A DNA stretch of 64,000 nucleotides. It comes from Branchinecta lynchi. Its lineage: Eukaryota > Arthropoda > Branchiopoda > Anostraca > Branchinectidae. Below are positions 45,298-56,500 of the stretch, piece after piece; position 1 is the first letter of the stretch, and each line of letters starts with the position of its first letter. Location: positions 15,461,225-15,525,224 of the forward strand of contig JAKZAP010000010.1 in NCBI GenBank assembly GCA_023053575.1. Direction: 5' to 3'. The notes beneath the pieces were generated by a model. That model saw only the letters and a program-made list of their open reading frames with translations. It ran no database searches and was not told where the DNA came from. The position numbers and the translations under genes are program-made.

Positions 45298-45760
45298 CAA
45301 AACAGGCATTGTTAAGAAGTTTGAAGAATCTTTTTCAAAGGATGATGTAACCTTTTCCCTCATCTGAATGTTGTAATCAACATATGGGCTAAGCCATGCT
45401 TCTTGGTGATAGGTGAGGACACGAAGAACTTTCCTTAATTTGAGACCGAGTTGAATGGCTACTTTCAGGTTTCGATAGTCGATGAAATAGTTTTCTTTGT
45501 CTTCCAATGTCAGAAGCAGTTTAGCTGTGTTTGAAGGTTGGCCGTAGCTAGATGAATAAGCAGATATTTCCTCCTTTTTAACGTAAGTTCTGGTAAAACA
45601 GGGAAGTCGTTGTGAAGATCACGAATATCCACTGGGTAATCGATAGAGACTTCCAGGATGAAACCTGTTGGGTAATCGTCGGAAATGTCCTGGAATCTTG
45701 GTACCAAATCTTTTACTTCTTCTTTATTCATCCAATGAAAGTTGCGGACAGGAAATTTTC
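45298..45760 (-). pseudogene. Polinton-type DNA polymerase B, palm/TPR exon
   Basis: Acceptor ttctttttctag ends at 45761. Reads KFPVRNFHWMNKEEVKDLV, PRFQDISDDYPTGFILEVSI, DYPVDIRDLHNDFPVLPE, then after one frameshift (about 45530) KLLLTLEDKENYFIDYRNLK, LGLKLRKVLRVLTYHQEAWL and, after another, FFKLLNNACF ending at a strong donor (ttttg/gtaagtaagg). This is the region of Maverick/Polinton PolB between motif A and motif B. Frameshifts make it a pseudogene, but splice signals remain good. Confidence 0.85.
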
Positions 45761-45942
45761 CTAGAAAAAGAAATATTACTTTATTTTTGTATTACTTGCA
45801 TTAAAGTCATATAGGGAGGTAACGATGTGATGGTGAAAGACAGACAAGGAGTTAATGCGTCTGACGAACAGCAAATTACTGCTAATGTGAACAGTTGCTT
45901 TGGTAAAGGTTATTTACTGAGTGGTAAGTACAATTATCGTAC

Positions 45943-46083
45943 CATTGAGCATGCTGTAGCTTTATAAAGAATTACAGTCAAGTACGGCAATGTACGACTT
46001 ATCTTTGGCACCTTCCTACTAGTTTTCGTCTGCTAGGAATGGGTTGTTTGCTTTTGCATATCTTCTGACTGCTTGGCATATAC
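45943..46083 (-). pseudogene. Polinton-type DNA polymerase B, motif A exon
   Basis: Acceptor ttattttaaag at 46084 and donor aatg/gtacga at 45942. The 141-bp exon reads ICQAVRRYAKANNPFLADEN, two TAG stops, then EGAKDKSYIAVLDCNSL followed by a TAA where motif A should have Tyr. RYAxANN and LDxNSLY are signature PolB strings. Both junctions keep frame (introns 46084-46212, 129 bp, and 45761-45942, 182 bp), each splitting a glycine codon after its first base. Confidence 0.8.
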
Positions 46084-46212
46084 CTTTAAAATAAATGAAA
46101 CGCATCTAACACAAGATTTATGTACTTGGGAATACCAGTACTGTCAGACGAATTAAATAGTAGATAGTGCTTCTACAAGTTTTTCAGGGAAAAAAAAAAG
46201 AAATCTCCTCAC

Positions 46213-46737
46213 CTCGACGAATGCCAGAGATAAACTTGTGCTGTTCTTGAACCGTTATGAGTTGAATACTCGCTTTGGTAAATCTCAGAGCTGCATCGAA
46301 ATTATAATGTGGACTGCTGTAATACCATGCTGAATCTAGACCGTAGCTTGTCATGCATATATTTCGGAATGACTCACAAGTTGCTGCGAGAATTGCTACA
46401 TCCATTTCCAAGTATAGAATGTGATATTCCTTAAAAGAAGTAAAAGAAAGTCTGTTCCATATGTAAACTGCCCGATCATATTCCTCATCTGTTAATGACT
46501 CGCCCTTTAGCTTGGAATAAAACCCACTTTTTTGGGGCAAGCTGCACATCTCCAAGAGCTGTTGTGTGCTACTTATATATTCATATGGATATGGAGCTTT
46601 CACCAAAACTAAATCTACTAGCTGACTATTCAGTTCTGGTCGAGATTCGCGGACTATTGTTTTTAATATATGAGATTCTTTAATATATGAGACCTTCGCC
46701 AGAGAATCCAAACTCGAAGACATGAACTGATAACTGT
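46213..46737 (-). pseudogene. Polinton-type DNA polymerase B, exonuclease/spacer exon
   Basis: Open for about 175 codons: DSYQFMSSSLDSLAKV, LVDLVLVKAPYPYEYISS, SGFYSKLKGESLTDEEYDRA, SFKEYHILYLEMDVAILAAT, YGLDSAWYYSSPHYNFDAA, EQHKFISGIRR, ending at a donor (cgag/gtgagg, 46212). Matches the FxDSxxFMxxSLxxL ... KxxPYEYI ... YLxxDVxxLAxxxExFR ... YGLDxxxYxSxPxxxxDAxLxxT series of Polinton PolB. Protein-primed polymerases of this family replicate the element genome. Confidence 0.9.
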
Positions 46738-46772
46738 CTTGATTTAGAAGGAAGGTAAAGTCATATTACAAC
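46738..46772 (-). other. 35-bp intron remnant with a lost exon
   Basis: The upstream exon ends at a donor (ttcacag/gttgta) and the next begins after an acceptor-like atcaag. The two phases match, but the ~60 residues expected between the DHDHxTG motif and DSxxFM are absent. The simplest reading is a deletion from one intron into another that removed a whole exon. Confidence 0.45.
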
Positions 46773-47135
46773 CTGTGAAGTGATCATGGTCTCTGACTCC
46801 GTGTTCTCGCAATGCTTGTTGACATAGGTAACATTCTGTGATGTCGCCGTAATTGCTTGGTACTGTGGAAAGATCAATTGGGACTTGTCGCTTCTTCATT
46901 TCTTCAAGTATCCTTGCTTGTAGGACAAACACAGCATCCAGGAATTTGCACCCTGCTTCCACTCCAACATAGATTTCTTTACGGAAAATGGACGAGCCGT
47001 TTTTCATACAATGTACTCCAAGAATTAGAAACACGATCATGTAGAACTTGGCTACTTTTCCCTACACTCTATTCAGAGGTTGCAAGACTTGACTCAAAGT
47101 CATAGTATATAATGTAGAGAAGACGTTGTAACTTG
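46773..47135 (-). pseudogene. Polinton-type DNA polymerase B, Exo I and zinc-motif exon
   Basis: IIYYDFESS (exonuclease motif DxE; Asp codon at 47099-47101) is followed by an in-frame TAG, then a shift into KEIYVGVEAGCKFLDAV, MKKRQVPIDLS, YGDITECYLCQQAL, VRDHDHFT. The CxxC ... DHDHxTG pattern is the endonuclease-VII-like zinc motif inserted in PolB of Polintons. Confidence 0.8.
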
Positions 47136-47154
47136 TGAAAACTTTGGAATTGGA

Positions 47155-47216
47155 GAGTAAGTAAGTAATTTATTTATGGCCCGCCATTCCTGAAAGGCGG
47201 AGTAAATGAACAAAGT
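47155..47216 (-). mobile_element. LINE 3'-end insertion inside the polymerase
   Basis: Reads on the minus strand as catttactccgcctttcag, gaatggcgggccataaataa, attacttactta, the same terminus as 39100-39165. It interrupts PolB between the N-terminal zinc finger and the exonuclease motif. Confidence 0.65.
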
Positions 47217-47740
47217 GGTTTTCTCTCCTGATGGCATTTCATAAATAGGTGGGGTGGGTTGTGATGAGCATTTGTCTTGGTGCTCTTTACACTGATCATC
47301 TTTTGAGAATGCTAGTGCGCAATGTCTACAGTGACTCCTTTGATGATAATTCTCTGATCCGAATAGTCTGTCAAATTGTTTAATGGCTGCATAATGCCCC
47401 GTAACTTCCATCATTTCATTGTTAAAGAACACCTGAACAATGAAACCATTCTTGAACACACCATGGAGAATGCATTTACAGATATGGCCACAGAGAGCAT
47501 TCTTCTCCTGAGGGTGACGTTTTCGAAGTTTAATATTATAATATCAGAACCGAATCTGGTTGATCGTCTGATGCAGTCAACAGTCTTTTCTGGGTTCGGG
47601 CGGTAAACATTAACAGCAATCAGAGGATTGTCCAGTTCAAATATCTGCACTCCTACAGCTGTCGTTGGAAAAGAAAATGAGTCACGCAAGCACAGATCCG
47701 TACCAATACTAGTCTTTATTTTCTCAAGCTCACTGTGCAA
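47217..47740 (-). pseudogene. Polinton-type DNA polymerase B, N-terminal region
   Basis: First frame: VGVQIFELDNPLIAVNVYR, then DIIILNFENVTL. After a shift: IKQFDRLFGSENYHQRSHCR, HCALAFSKDDQCKEHQDKC (a CxxC ... HxxxxC finger) and PPIYEMPSGEK. This is the entry region of Polinton PolB (FExxNxxxxxNVY ... HYxxIKxLxRL ... YxCxxCLxxFxxxxxLxxHxxxC). Frame shift near 47440. Assigned from motif order with the downstream exons. Confidence 0.7.
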
Positions 47741-49015
47741 AGATTTGCAGCTTATTTTTCCACTTTTAATAGTTCCTTGAAACTCTTTTCTAAAGCTACT
47801 TCCACAGCTATGCGTAAGTGTAAGAAATTTGTAGGTTCAAAATACAACGTTATAGGCATTTAGCAATGTAAACTTTAAATCAAACAATTATGTATCGACA
47901 AATGTAAGTCCTGAAAGATTGTTTTCAAAATTTTCAATCTCCAGCAGCATTTTGTTAACTAGGGACAGTTTTGCTCGATGATCATTGAACAGCCGAAGTT
48001 CTGTCATGGTTGTGGATGGGTTAAAAGCCGTTGTTTCACCAGTTCGTTCACTTAAGTAGATGATTTCTGTGTATAGTTGAAGTTTAGCACCAGAGTTTTG
48101 GGGCACATGTAACATAACACGTTGCATATCATTTTCTGTGCTGAGTCTTATAAGTTCACCAAACTGAAACTCTTCCATTTCTACAGTTGATGTCAAGAAC
48201 CTGTAGGACCTAGTATGCTGGGTTAGTCTGTCCAGAGGTTGATACAGATTACCATTCTGCTGAGAATGTAATATGTGAATTCTCCGGTATGGCATAGAAG
48301 AGGAGAGGGTGTAGTATATCATCCCTCAACCGTTTTTGTTTCTTAAAAGAACGCGGAAGGTCATCCTGTAGTTTTCTCTTGTCTCCCAGCTTGGGATTGG
48401 TAGCTGAGGCTGGTGGATGCCCCCTAAATTCAAGATGTAAGTTCATGCTGATGTTGATGGTCCTGATGAATAATTTCAACTGTATGTGTGTGCATGTGTT
48501 TGTTCTTAACTATGTGTCTAAAAGAGGAGAGGGTGCAGTATACTATTATTTCCTTACTGTCTTTTAAAACATAACTGCAAGAAAATAAAGTCACCGTTTA
48601 TTGTAAAATAGAATAAAAATAATTTTTTCTTAAAGTACATAGCAACCTTTTCATCAGCTTTCCTATTTTGCCCCTCCTTCTGATTGCTAACCACAATCCT
48701 TATTTTGTCTGGCCTTGTAAGCCTACCCGAGGCTGTTGACCGCTTCCTAAGTTTGTTGAAGTGCTTGAGCTTGACCATGCTGTACTCGATAATGCTGGCA
48801 GGTAGTTAGCAGCAGCTGATGTTGTTGCCACTTGCAAATTTGATGCAGCTGATGCCACTGGGGTACTTCACAGATTTTCGGCACGTCAGCGCTACTGCTG
48901 AGAAAACAGTAGCTACACCTGTCCCTGTGGCAAAAAAGGGACGCAGTCGGAGTGTAGCACTCTAGAACATTATTGCGCGGAAATTCTCGAAGAAATTGAG
49001 GAGTTAGAGACATCT
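47741..49015 (-). other. Coding-like minus-strand tracts upstream of PolB
   Basis: 47888-48322 is a 144-codon open frame (STVEMEEFQFGELIRLSTEN; MLLEIENFENNL) with no recognised motif; its position fits a PolB N-terminal extension. 48300-48420 is basic (KRKLQDDLPRSFKKQKRLR). 48700-48875 reads as a Ser/Thr/Ala-rich linker in one frame (PVASAASNLQVATTSAA). I could not define exon borders. Confidence 0.35.
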
Positions 49016-49228
49016 AAAGGAGGGCTTCTACCGACTCCTAGAAAATTGGAAGATTAGGACTGAAGTTCAACTTAAATTACCAGCTCTAGAATTACCTAAG
49101 TGTAACTTAGGTGTTCCTTTTGGGGGGGGGGGCTTTGTAAATGGTAGCATACTATCATGAACTTAAAACTTTCTCCTGAGCTATACTTTCGGAAGGGGAA
49201 ATACGATCATTAAAACCCGCCTTACCGT

Positions 49229-49387
49229 TTACATGATGCAAAGCACACGCCCTGTCCGATACAGCCCCCTTTTCTTGGTGCTATACCCTTCCTCCATCAA
49301 GTGCACCGGGCATAGCTCCTTATGGCCATTGAAACCACGGAGCTCGCAGGTGTCGCCGTACGCGCAGACATAGCATGTAAGATGACC
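49229..49387 (-). CDS. Cysteine-containing exon, unknown
   Basis: On the minus strand an acceptor (cttatttcag) precedes 49387 and 52 codons run to TAA at 49229-49231: HLTCYVCAYGDTCELRGFN, HKELCPVHLMEEGYSTKKRG. The spacing CxxC x6 C ... HxxxCxxH could bind a metal. No family recognised; might be a terminal exon of a host or element gene. Confidence 0.4.
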   Translation of the reverse strand, partial: GHLTCYVCAYGDTCELRGFNGHKELCPVHLMEEGYSTKKRGLYRTGRVLCIM

Positions 49388-49411
49388 CTGAAATAAGAAA
49401 TGTTGACCCAT

Positions 49412-50029
49412 TGTGTACTAGCGTATATCTTCTGGGCTCTTAACGCTTTTGCCAGTACTTTCCAACAAGAGTTCATTATTGAAATACAGTTGTTTGCTAA
49501 AAAGTAAAAAAAAGAGTAAAAATTAATAAATAATAATAAAAAAAAATCAATCAGTATGCATCTATAAGTAATTCTATATTTAAAGTGTGTAAGAGAATCA
49601 TTCTAGTTCATCAATCTCAGATGACTTAGCAGTGTAACGCTGTGCAGATGACTTAGCAGTGTAACGCTGAGAAGTCAGATTCTGAGTCAGCTGGAAAGAC
49701 TGCTGAAGAATAACAAAGTTTAGTTTCTTACCTCTGGATACATTTTGCTTTTTTAGGTGATGACACTGGTTATGACTTCGTGAGAGACTGTTGTCGTAAA
49801 ATGCGATTTAACACTATCTTGTTACACCTTATGCGCAAGTTATATACTAATACCCGTCAAGCTTAATTAGTCATGATTGGGAGAAGACTGTTTTTTTCAT
49901 GGTGGATCTGACGAATGTCTCGAACAAAAAGGGCATTAGGCTATAGAGTAAAAAAAAGTATATGAATAATGTTTTATGTCAACTTCATTCCTAAAAAATC
50001 GTCGCAATTTCTACTAGCCTCTTTTTAGG
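49412..50029. other. No gene recognised
   Basis: AT-rich. Contains a 23-bp tandem duplication (cagatgacttagcagtgtaacgctg twice, 49617 and 49644). Confidence 0.5.
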
Positions 50030-50290
50030 GCACTTGTCTTCCGGCCAAGTGTCATGTCCCATTTTATATCCGAGTCGGATCGACATTTGTAGGGGGAGTT
50101 GGAGGAGGGGTACCGGAAATATCGTGACACACTTAGAGTAGAGGGATTGGGATGAGACTTGATGGGAAGAAGAAGCACATTGATAAATCGCTGACAATTC
50201 TGGGTTCCGGATTACCGGTCTGCACGGGTTAAGGTACTTCCACACGTGCTAGGACGATGCTTGTACGTGGCATATGAGCTTACAGCTCTT
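50030..50290 (+). mobile_element. Compact copy of the hairpin-capped family
   Basis: Begins ggcacttgtcttccggccaa (hairpin) and ends tggcatatgagcttacagct with the gagct..agctc stem; the middle keeps 'gtacttccacacgtgctagg'. At about 260 bp it is the shortest copy with both ends and best defines the element borders. Confidence 0.5.
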
Positions 50291-50968
50291 ATTATTTTTC
50301 CAGACACCAGTTAGCAAATCTTTTCTAGTTAGGAAAGCTTATCTGTGGTGATGCTTTGCCTAGGAATACTTTGTGTTGCTTTCTTTAGAAGAGGTATAAA
50401 GTGAGCGAACTTTTATTTCGTAACTAGATCCTGTTATTTATTACTCTTGAAATGACAACTAAAAATGTACACACGTCAAATGAGTACGCTATCCCTCAGT
50501 ATTCACGAATCGAGCAAGCACTTAATTCCACGGCCTATTCGTTGACAATAATTGGTTGATTACATGCTTCGGTTTCGAGATGAATGACGCAGCCTAAAAG
50601 AGAATGTGACATTAGAACATAATGACAAATAATTATTTCTTTTTTGGAGCAATGATTATTTTAACGTTTACTATTTGATTGCTTCGGTAGATGAATGACT
50701 AAAGATGGCATCAACTTTTCCACTCACTTATGTGCGCACTCAGCCTAAAAGAGAATGTAACAATACCTTACCTAATGAAAGATAATTATTATTATTATTA
50801 TTATAAAACTTGACTTGAAGCTTTTAGCTTGTTCGTGTAATGACCCTTTTGTAAATGACACTTATGTGATATTCCGAACCCAGAGCGCGGCAACCCGGAC
50901 AAGGTTAGTCGCTTCCCGAATCTCAGCCGGGCTGGATCAGTGCTAGAGAAGAAAAATCAGGCACCAAG
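50291..50968. other. No gene recognised; promoter-proximal region of the next gene
   Basis: Contains a short direct repeat (agcctaaaagagaatgt at 50592 and 50741) and an (att)n run at 50784-50802. The last 90 bp are GC-richer and lead to the ATG at 50969. Confidence 0.4.
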
Positions 50969-51358
50969 ATGGATATTGGAAGAGTGTTGTTGAGAAGTTT
51001 CGAGTTGGACTTAAACGAAGAAGGCTTCGTCTGGAAGAAATTGAGCGGAGTGGGGGTGGACGCCTGCGATCGCCCAACCGTGTTAAGATTTATTTTGGAC
51101 TCGTTTGCAATTAGTGAACGTCACTTGGTGTTGCTAGTGAAGGAGGACCCTGTTACACTGTCTACAATAACGAAAATGGCGCACATCGCCATTGGGGATA
51201 TCGACTCCCATGGTACACATTCATTAGGTGCAGGCACATCGGCCACTGGTTCTGTGGTGCAGCCTGAAGTTGGGACACCTTCATCGGCTACAGCTTCACC
51301 CGCCACCCAGGCCAACGCTTCTGTGGTTCAGCCAGGAACAAGCGGAGAAAATGCGAAG
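50969..51358 (+). CDS. First exon of a gag-like gene (element RT-D)
   Basis: ATG at 50969 in good context (caagATGg). 130 codons: DIGRVLLRSFELDLNEEGFV, TVLRFILDSFAISERHLVLL, then a Ser/Thr/Ala-rich linker (GTPSSATASPATQANA). The exon ends at a donor (gcgaag/gtaatt, 51359). The next exon with matching phase is at 59771; the young LTR retrotransposon 51719-59004 lies in between. The frame runs past the donor to 51484, so without splicing it would end there. Identity as gag is inferred from the downstream CCHC knuckle and RT. Confidence 0.55.
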
Positions 51359-51718
51359 GTAATTTTCTGTGAAGAAGCAACAGCTTCTAATGGTCAATGG
51401 GTTTTTGGGCCAAGTATGGATTTTTTAGATCAACGAGTATGGATTTTTGAAAAAAAAATTTCACGGGGGGACGTCGCACGGTAAAGTTAATTGTTCAGAT
51501 ATTAAGTACGTTGTCGTAATCTATTATTCCCCGAGCGTTAGTGCGTCGTCGGGTCTCCTAGACAGAGACAGGATGACAAAGAAAGTTCGTCGGCCCGGCG
51601 AACGTCGGTGCGTCGTGTTTGTTTGACAGAGACGGGATGACAAGGAAGGTTCGTTGACACGGCTTGTTTGCCATGGTCGCATACTTGGTTTAAGCAAGAA
51701 AGGGAAAGTGAATTTTGT

Positions 51719-52097
51719 AGTGATATTTCCTTTTTCTCTCGTATGACGCCAACCCCTAATGACTTTGATTTTCCAAAGTGACCACCTGAACACGTTTGCC
51801 TCGAGCTATCGAGGCTCTCTTTGAATGGATTGCATTTCGTTGCCCGGTTCGTGAAATGAATTATATGGAGACGTGAGCGAGCGCTTGGACTGTTCAGGTG
51901 GCACTTTGGATTAGCCTAAGAAAAAGTAAGTTTTTGTATCTACCATCCGAGAGGAATTACCCGTCAAATAATACACTTCATGTTTTTCTAAACGTTGTGA
52001 TGCAAAAGGTTTATATATAGGGATTGTGGACCATTCCAGGAGATTCACTGGCGTGTTTTATAGTCGGAAAGTGGAACCGACCCACAAAAGCCTATCA
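51719..52097 (+). repeat. 5' LTR
   Basis: tgatatttcctttttctctc at 51721 to cctatca at 52097; partner at offset 6907. Contains 'aaggtttatatatagggatt' (52007-52026), a likely TATA region. First two bases (ag) differ from the 3' copy (tg). Confidence 0.92.
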
Positions 52098-52693
52098 GAT
52101 GGTGACAGCCTATCGAAGAGATTGATCAAATACTAGTAATTTCCACGTTATTTATTAGCTTTGGTTTGTCTGTTTTTTTTGTTTTTTTTTTTCTCTGTGA
52201 TATTGGTTGTTGTTCACTACATAGTATAGTACGGATGTTAAGGTCGGTCAATTAGTTAAGCAAATTAAGATTTCGCCTCTAGTTTGTATTATACCGTAAT
52301 TTTGCGGGAAATCCAGTTTAAGATTCAGCTCTAAATTTGGATTTGTTATCGACCTTGTCTTCTTCTTTACCGAAACAAGTTCACGGAGTCGAACGGAGCC
52401 CGAGTGGATTTATATATTTGGTGGTATTATTACACTGGTAATTAATTACTGTTCTTTTGCCGAGTATCTTAAAGTGGTTGGTAGTAACTGGCGTACGGTC
52501 GAGAATAGAAGAATTAGCGGGAAACCGAGTGGTTCTCACAGTGCCGTGTGGTAAAATCTGATAATTTCGATAATTTTCGCCGTACAGTTTACCTAAAAAC
52601 CGAGTTGGGTTTAATCGCCGAGAGGCAAAAATCTAACGTTTAGGCTAAAGGTTAGACCGCACCAGTAAGAGTTGGCAATTTTCGTTCAAGTGT

Positions 52694-53428
52694 ATGAGTC
52701 ATTTACCCTATCCGAGTGGAGTGAGTCCCAACGCAGTGATACCTCAAGGTTCTTTCAAACGGGGTTCGTACGAGATTTTCGCGGTTAGTGAAATACCAGG
52801 CCGTAGAAATATCGCAATCAGTACACCAAAAGCAGGCGTAGGTAGAATTGAACCCCCTTGTTCCCCTTCTATACCAATTCCGAGGAGAAACTCCGAGCCA
52901 ATATTTCCACTTAACTGTCCCGAATGGAAAGAGCTTGAAATAAAATCGGAAGGTAATACCCCTGATTCGCCAAGTCTGTCTTTGTTTGATCTGTCTACTG
53001 AGAGCGCGGACCTCAAAAATAAAACGATCGTAATGGTGTGTACAGGAAGCGCAGCTGCAGCGGTTGGAACCGATTCAATTGTAACCACGTGTACAAGGAC
53101 TACTACAGTTTCAGGGCAGGGCATTCCTACCGTAGCACCCGACCCAAATACCTTCCAGAATCAGCAACAAAACCCGGGTATAAATCAAGTCGTCCATGGG
53201 TCTAACTATCTACCCTACCCGCCGCAACCCAGTTTTTTATCGCAACCGTACATGAACCCAACAGATCTGGTTAGGTTAATGACAGACATGTTTGCGCAGC
53301 AAAGAGATGCGGATCGCCGAGCGGAGGAAGACCGGACTCGTAGGCTCGAAGCGCAACGCGAAGCGGATTTAGCGGAACGGCAGGCCGAGAGGGAACGGTA
53401 CGAAAAGCAACGCGAAGCGTCAGGCTGA
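52694..53428 (+). CDS. LTR element ORF1: gag N-terminal region
   Basis: ATG at 52694, TGA at 53426-53428. The N-terminal half is proline/serine-rich with no domain; residues ~195-244 form a strongly charged coiled coil (QRDADRRAEEDRTRRLEAQ ...). After two frameshifts (about 53425 and 53517) the reading continues in the frame of the main ORF, so intact relatives probably encode one continuous gag. 597 bp separate it from the LTR. Confidence 0.7.
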   Translation: MSHLPYPSGVSPNAVIPQGSFKRGSYEIFAVSEIPGRRNIAISTPKAGVGRIEPPCSPSIPIPRRNSEPIFPLNCPEWKELEIKSEGNTPDSPSLSLFDLSTESADLKNKTIVMVCTGSAAAAVGTDSIVTTCTRTTTVSGQGIPTVAPDPNTFQNQQQNPGINQVVHGSNYLPYPPQPSFLSQPYMNPTDLVRLMTDMFAQQRDADRRAEEDRTRRLEAQREADLAERQAERERYEKQREASG

Positions 53429-53584
53429 CCGGGAAAGAATTGAAAGGTTATTTAACAAAGCAACAGAAAATGAAAATATGAAATTAGAAAGGCTGGTAGA
53501 GTCGAAGGAAAACTTTCCGAGGGTCTTGTTTCTTCGGTACAGTCTCTAGCATCAGGGGGTGGGAAATCCGCCCAACTAGTTAAA

Positions 53585-56500
53585 ATGTCGTCAAGCGAAG
53601 ATGTGGACCGCTACCTATGCACTTTCGAAAGAACGGCAACACTGCTTAAGTGGCCAAAGGAAATATGGGTCGCGAGGTTAGCCCCTTTCCTAAATGATAA
53701 AGCAATGCAAGCCTATAACGCTGTTCCACTTGAAAGGGCACAGGATTACTCGGTGGTGAAAGAAGCCATCTTAAAACGATTCGAAGTGAATGCGGAATAT
53801 TATCGGGCTAAGTTCCGAGAGGAAACAAAAACAGTATCCGAGTCTTTTAAAGATTTTGGACACCGACTTCGAGTAGCGTTGAACAAGTGGCTAGGTACCT
53901 CTGATTACGAGCAAGTTCAGGAAATAGATGCATTAAAAGATCTTCTGGAGGGAGTTCTAGAAAAGCTTCTAGTCGAACAATTTGTAAGTAATACATACGG
54001 AGGACTGAAAATTCACCTGAAAGAGCGTAAGGTGGAAACACTAGAAACAGCGGGCGATTGCGCAGACACATACCTGATGGCTCGTAAAGAAAGTTCGGAT
54101 GTTAACCGGAAACCGAGGAGAAATGAACACCGGGAAATTGAAAATCGGCGAGCCGAGAGGGAAAATTCGAAGCCCGGAGCTTCTGGCGATTTGTGGTCCA
54201 AAAACGGTAAAATTGGTGATGGTCAAAATAAGTGGGAGAAAACGTGTGATTTTTGCCATAAGAGAGGCCATACGGTTTCTGATTGTTGGGCTAAAAACGG
54301 TAAACCGGGAAGTTCGAAAAAAACTGAAAACAGGAATTCAAGCACTAAGAACACTAGCCTCGCAAAAAGTCCAACTAGAATAGCGTCTTATGCGGAAAGC
54401 CATAGAGTGTTGGGCATGCTAGATGGCAAAACGGTCGAAATGGTACTCGACTCTGGAAGTAACCAAACTTTAGTACGTGAAAGCATCGTCGGAGCATCAA
54501 AAATAAACCGATCGGAAAAGGTGGCAGTAAAATGTTTCCATGGCGATACACACACTTGTTCAACCGCGACGGTAGAAATTGAGCTTGCGGGTAAAAACGG
54601 ATCACTGATTCGAAATAAAATCCGTGCTGGAGGGGTTACTGATCTTCCCGCAGACGTCCTGATAGGAAGCGATTTTAATGGATTCCGGGATTTACTGGAA
54701 CTGAAATCGTCTGTCCTTGAAGTTAACGCCGTTACCCGGTCAAAAGCCAAACAGGGGGCGGGTGTTTCAGAAAATCCTGCTGAGGATTTCGCAGGTTTTG
54801 CAGACGATATTTTCGCGCAGCCGTCAGGTAAAGGTCGGAAGTCTAGGAGCTCTAGGCGGAAGGCTCGGGAACTTTTCAGGGCTGAGAAGATCCGAGCGGA
54901 AGCGACCTTGCCACTGGGACTTGACGAGCAAAATTTCGGAAATTCGCCTGGCCCAGATTCGATTTTTAAGTTGTCTACCCATGATTTCAGGGATTTGCAA
55001 CTCCAAGACTCAACTTTGCGACCTTTCCGAGAGGAAGTAGAGGTGGAGAACAAAGAGAAAAAGTCGCAAATTATCCAAGATAACGGGTTATTATATCGTG
55101 CGTGTCACAGGGGCGATAGGCTTAGTATTAAGCAGCTTTTGGTACCATCCCAATGCAGACAGGCAGTGTTAGAGTTGGCTCACTCTTCGCCGATGGCTGG
55201 CCATCTAGGAGTTCGTAGGACAGAGCAGCGAATTCAGGATAGGTTTTTCTGGCCAGGCTTACACTCAGACGTGAAGAAATTCTGTCAGGAGTGTGAGCCC
55301 TGTCAAATGACAGCACGTAGACAACAATACGAAAAGGTCCCTATGGTAAAAATGCCGATCTTTGATCAGCCATTCCAGCGTGTATCAGTAGATGTCGTAG
55401 GCCCACTTGAAAAAAGTAGTGCAGGATACAGGTTTATTCTTGTAATAACAGATCACGCAACACGTTATCCGGAGGCAATCGCAATGCGTACCGTCACGGC
55501 TCCTAAGGTTGCTGAGGAATTGACAAAATTCGTGTCCAGACACGGTATTCCGACTGAAATTGTGAGTGACCGCGGTAGCAATTTTACATCTGCTCTTCTG
55601 AAACGGTTTTACGATCTTCTGGGCATAAAAAGGGTATTGACGTCTGTCTATAACCCCCAAAGCAACGACCTAACCGAGAGGTTTAACGGCACGTTGGTCT
55701 CTATGCTCAGGAAATTCGTCAAAGATGACACTAAGAACTGGGACAAAATGTTGCCCTTCTTGCTATTTGCATATCGGGAAACTCGCCACCCTGCAACCGG
55801 GTTCTCGCCATTCGAGTTGTTGTATGGAGAAAATCCGAGAGGAATACTGGACATATTGAAAGAATCTTGGTCCGCTGAAAAGTCAGAAAACCAATCAGTC
55901 ATTCATTACATTCTAGAAATGAGGCGGAAGTTGAGGGAATTTTCAGAGGTTTCAAAAGTATCGCAGGAGGCTGAGGCCGATAAAAGAAAATCTTGGTATG
56001 ATCACTCCGCGAGGAAAAGAGACTTAAAGGTCGGGGATGAAGTCTTGATACTGATGCCTGAGGGCCAAAACAAACTTCAAGTCCAATGGCGTGGTCCATT
56101 TAAGGTGGCTAACAGGGTTAGTGATGTGAACTACAAAATCGAGTTAAACGGGGCAAAGAAAAGTCACGAAGTTTATCACATCAACCTATTGCGGAGATTC
56201 AAACGCCCTACTGAAACCGAGCCGGAATCAGAAACAAGAGATTGTTTCTTCACATCACTGAATACCGACGAACCTGAAGAGGGGGAGGAGTCTGTTCAGA
56301 CTTTCCCTGACGAAAGCGAGGGGCATGAGACGGTAATTAAACAAATTGCAAACAGCGCAGAACTGAAGGACAAAGAAAAAAAGATGTTAGTTGAGGTCGT
56401 TAAAAATTTCCCCGATGTCTTCTGTGGTAAAACGGGGAGAACAACCTTCACAAAACACAAAATTGAGCTGAAAAATGAAAAGCCAATCCGCCAGCATCCA

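Noticed and set aside
51524..51793. 89-codon minus-strand ORF overlapping the 5' LTR start (similar at 58479-58700)
   Set aside because: Similarity comes from the shared LTR; no domain and no start support.
54388..55053. 221-codon minus-strand ORF
   Set aside because: Serine-rich shadow of the gag-pol ORF; the plus strand carries verified catalytic motifs.
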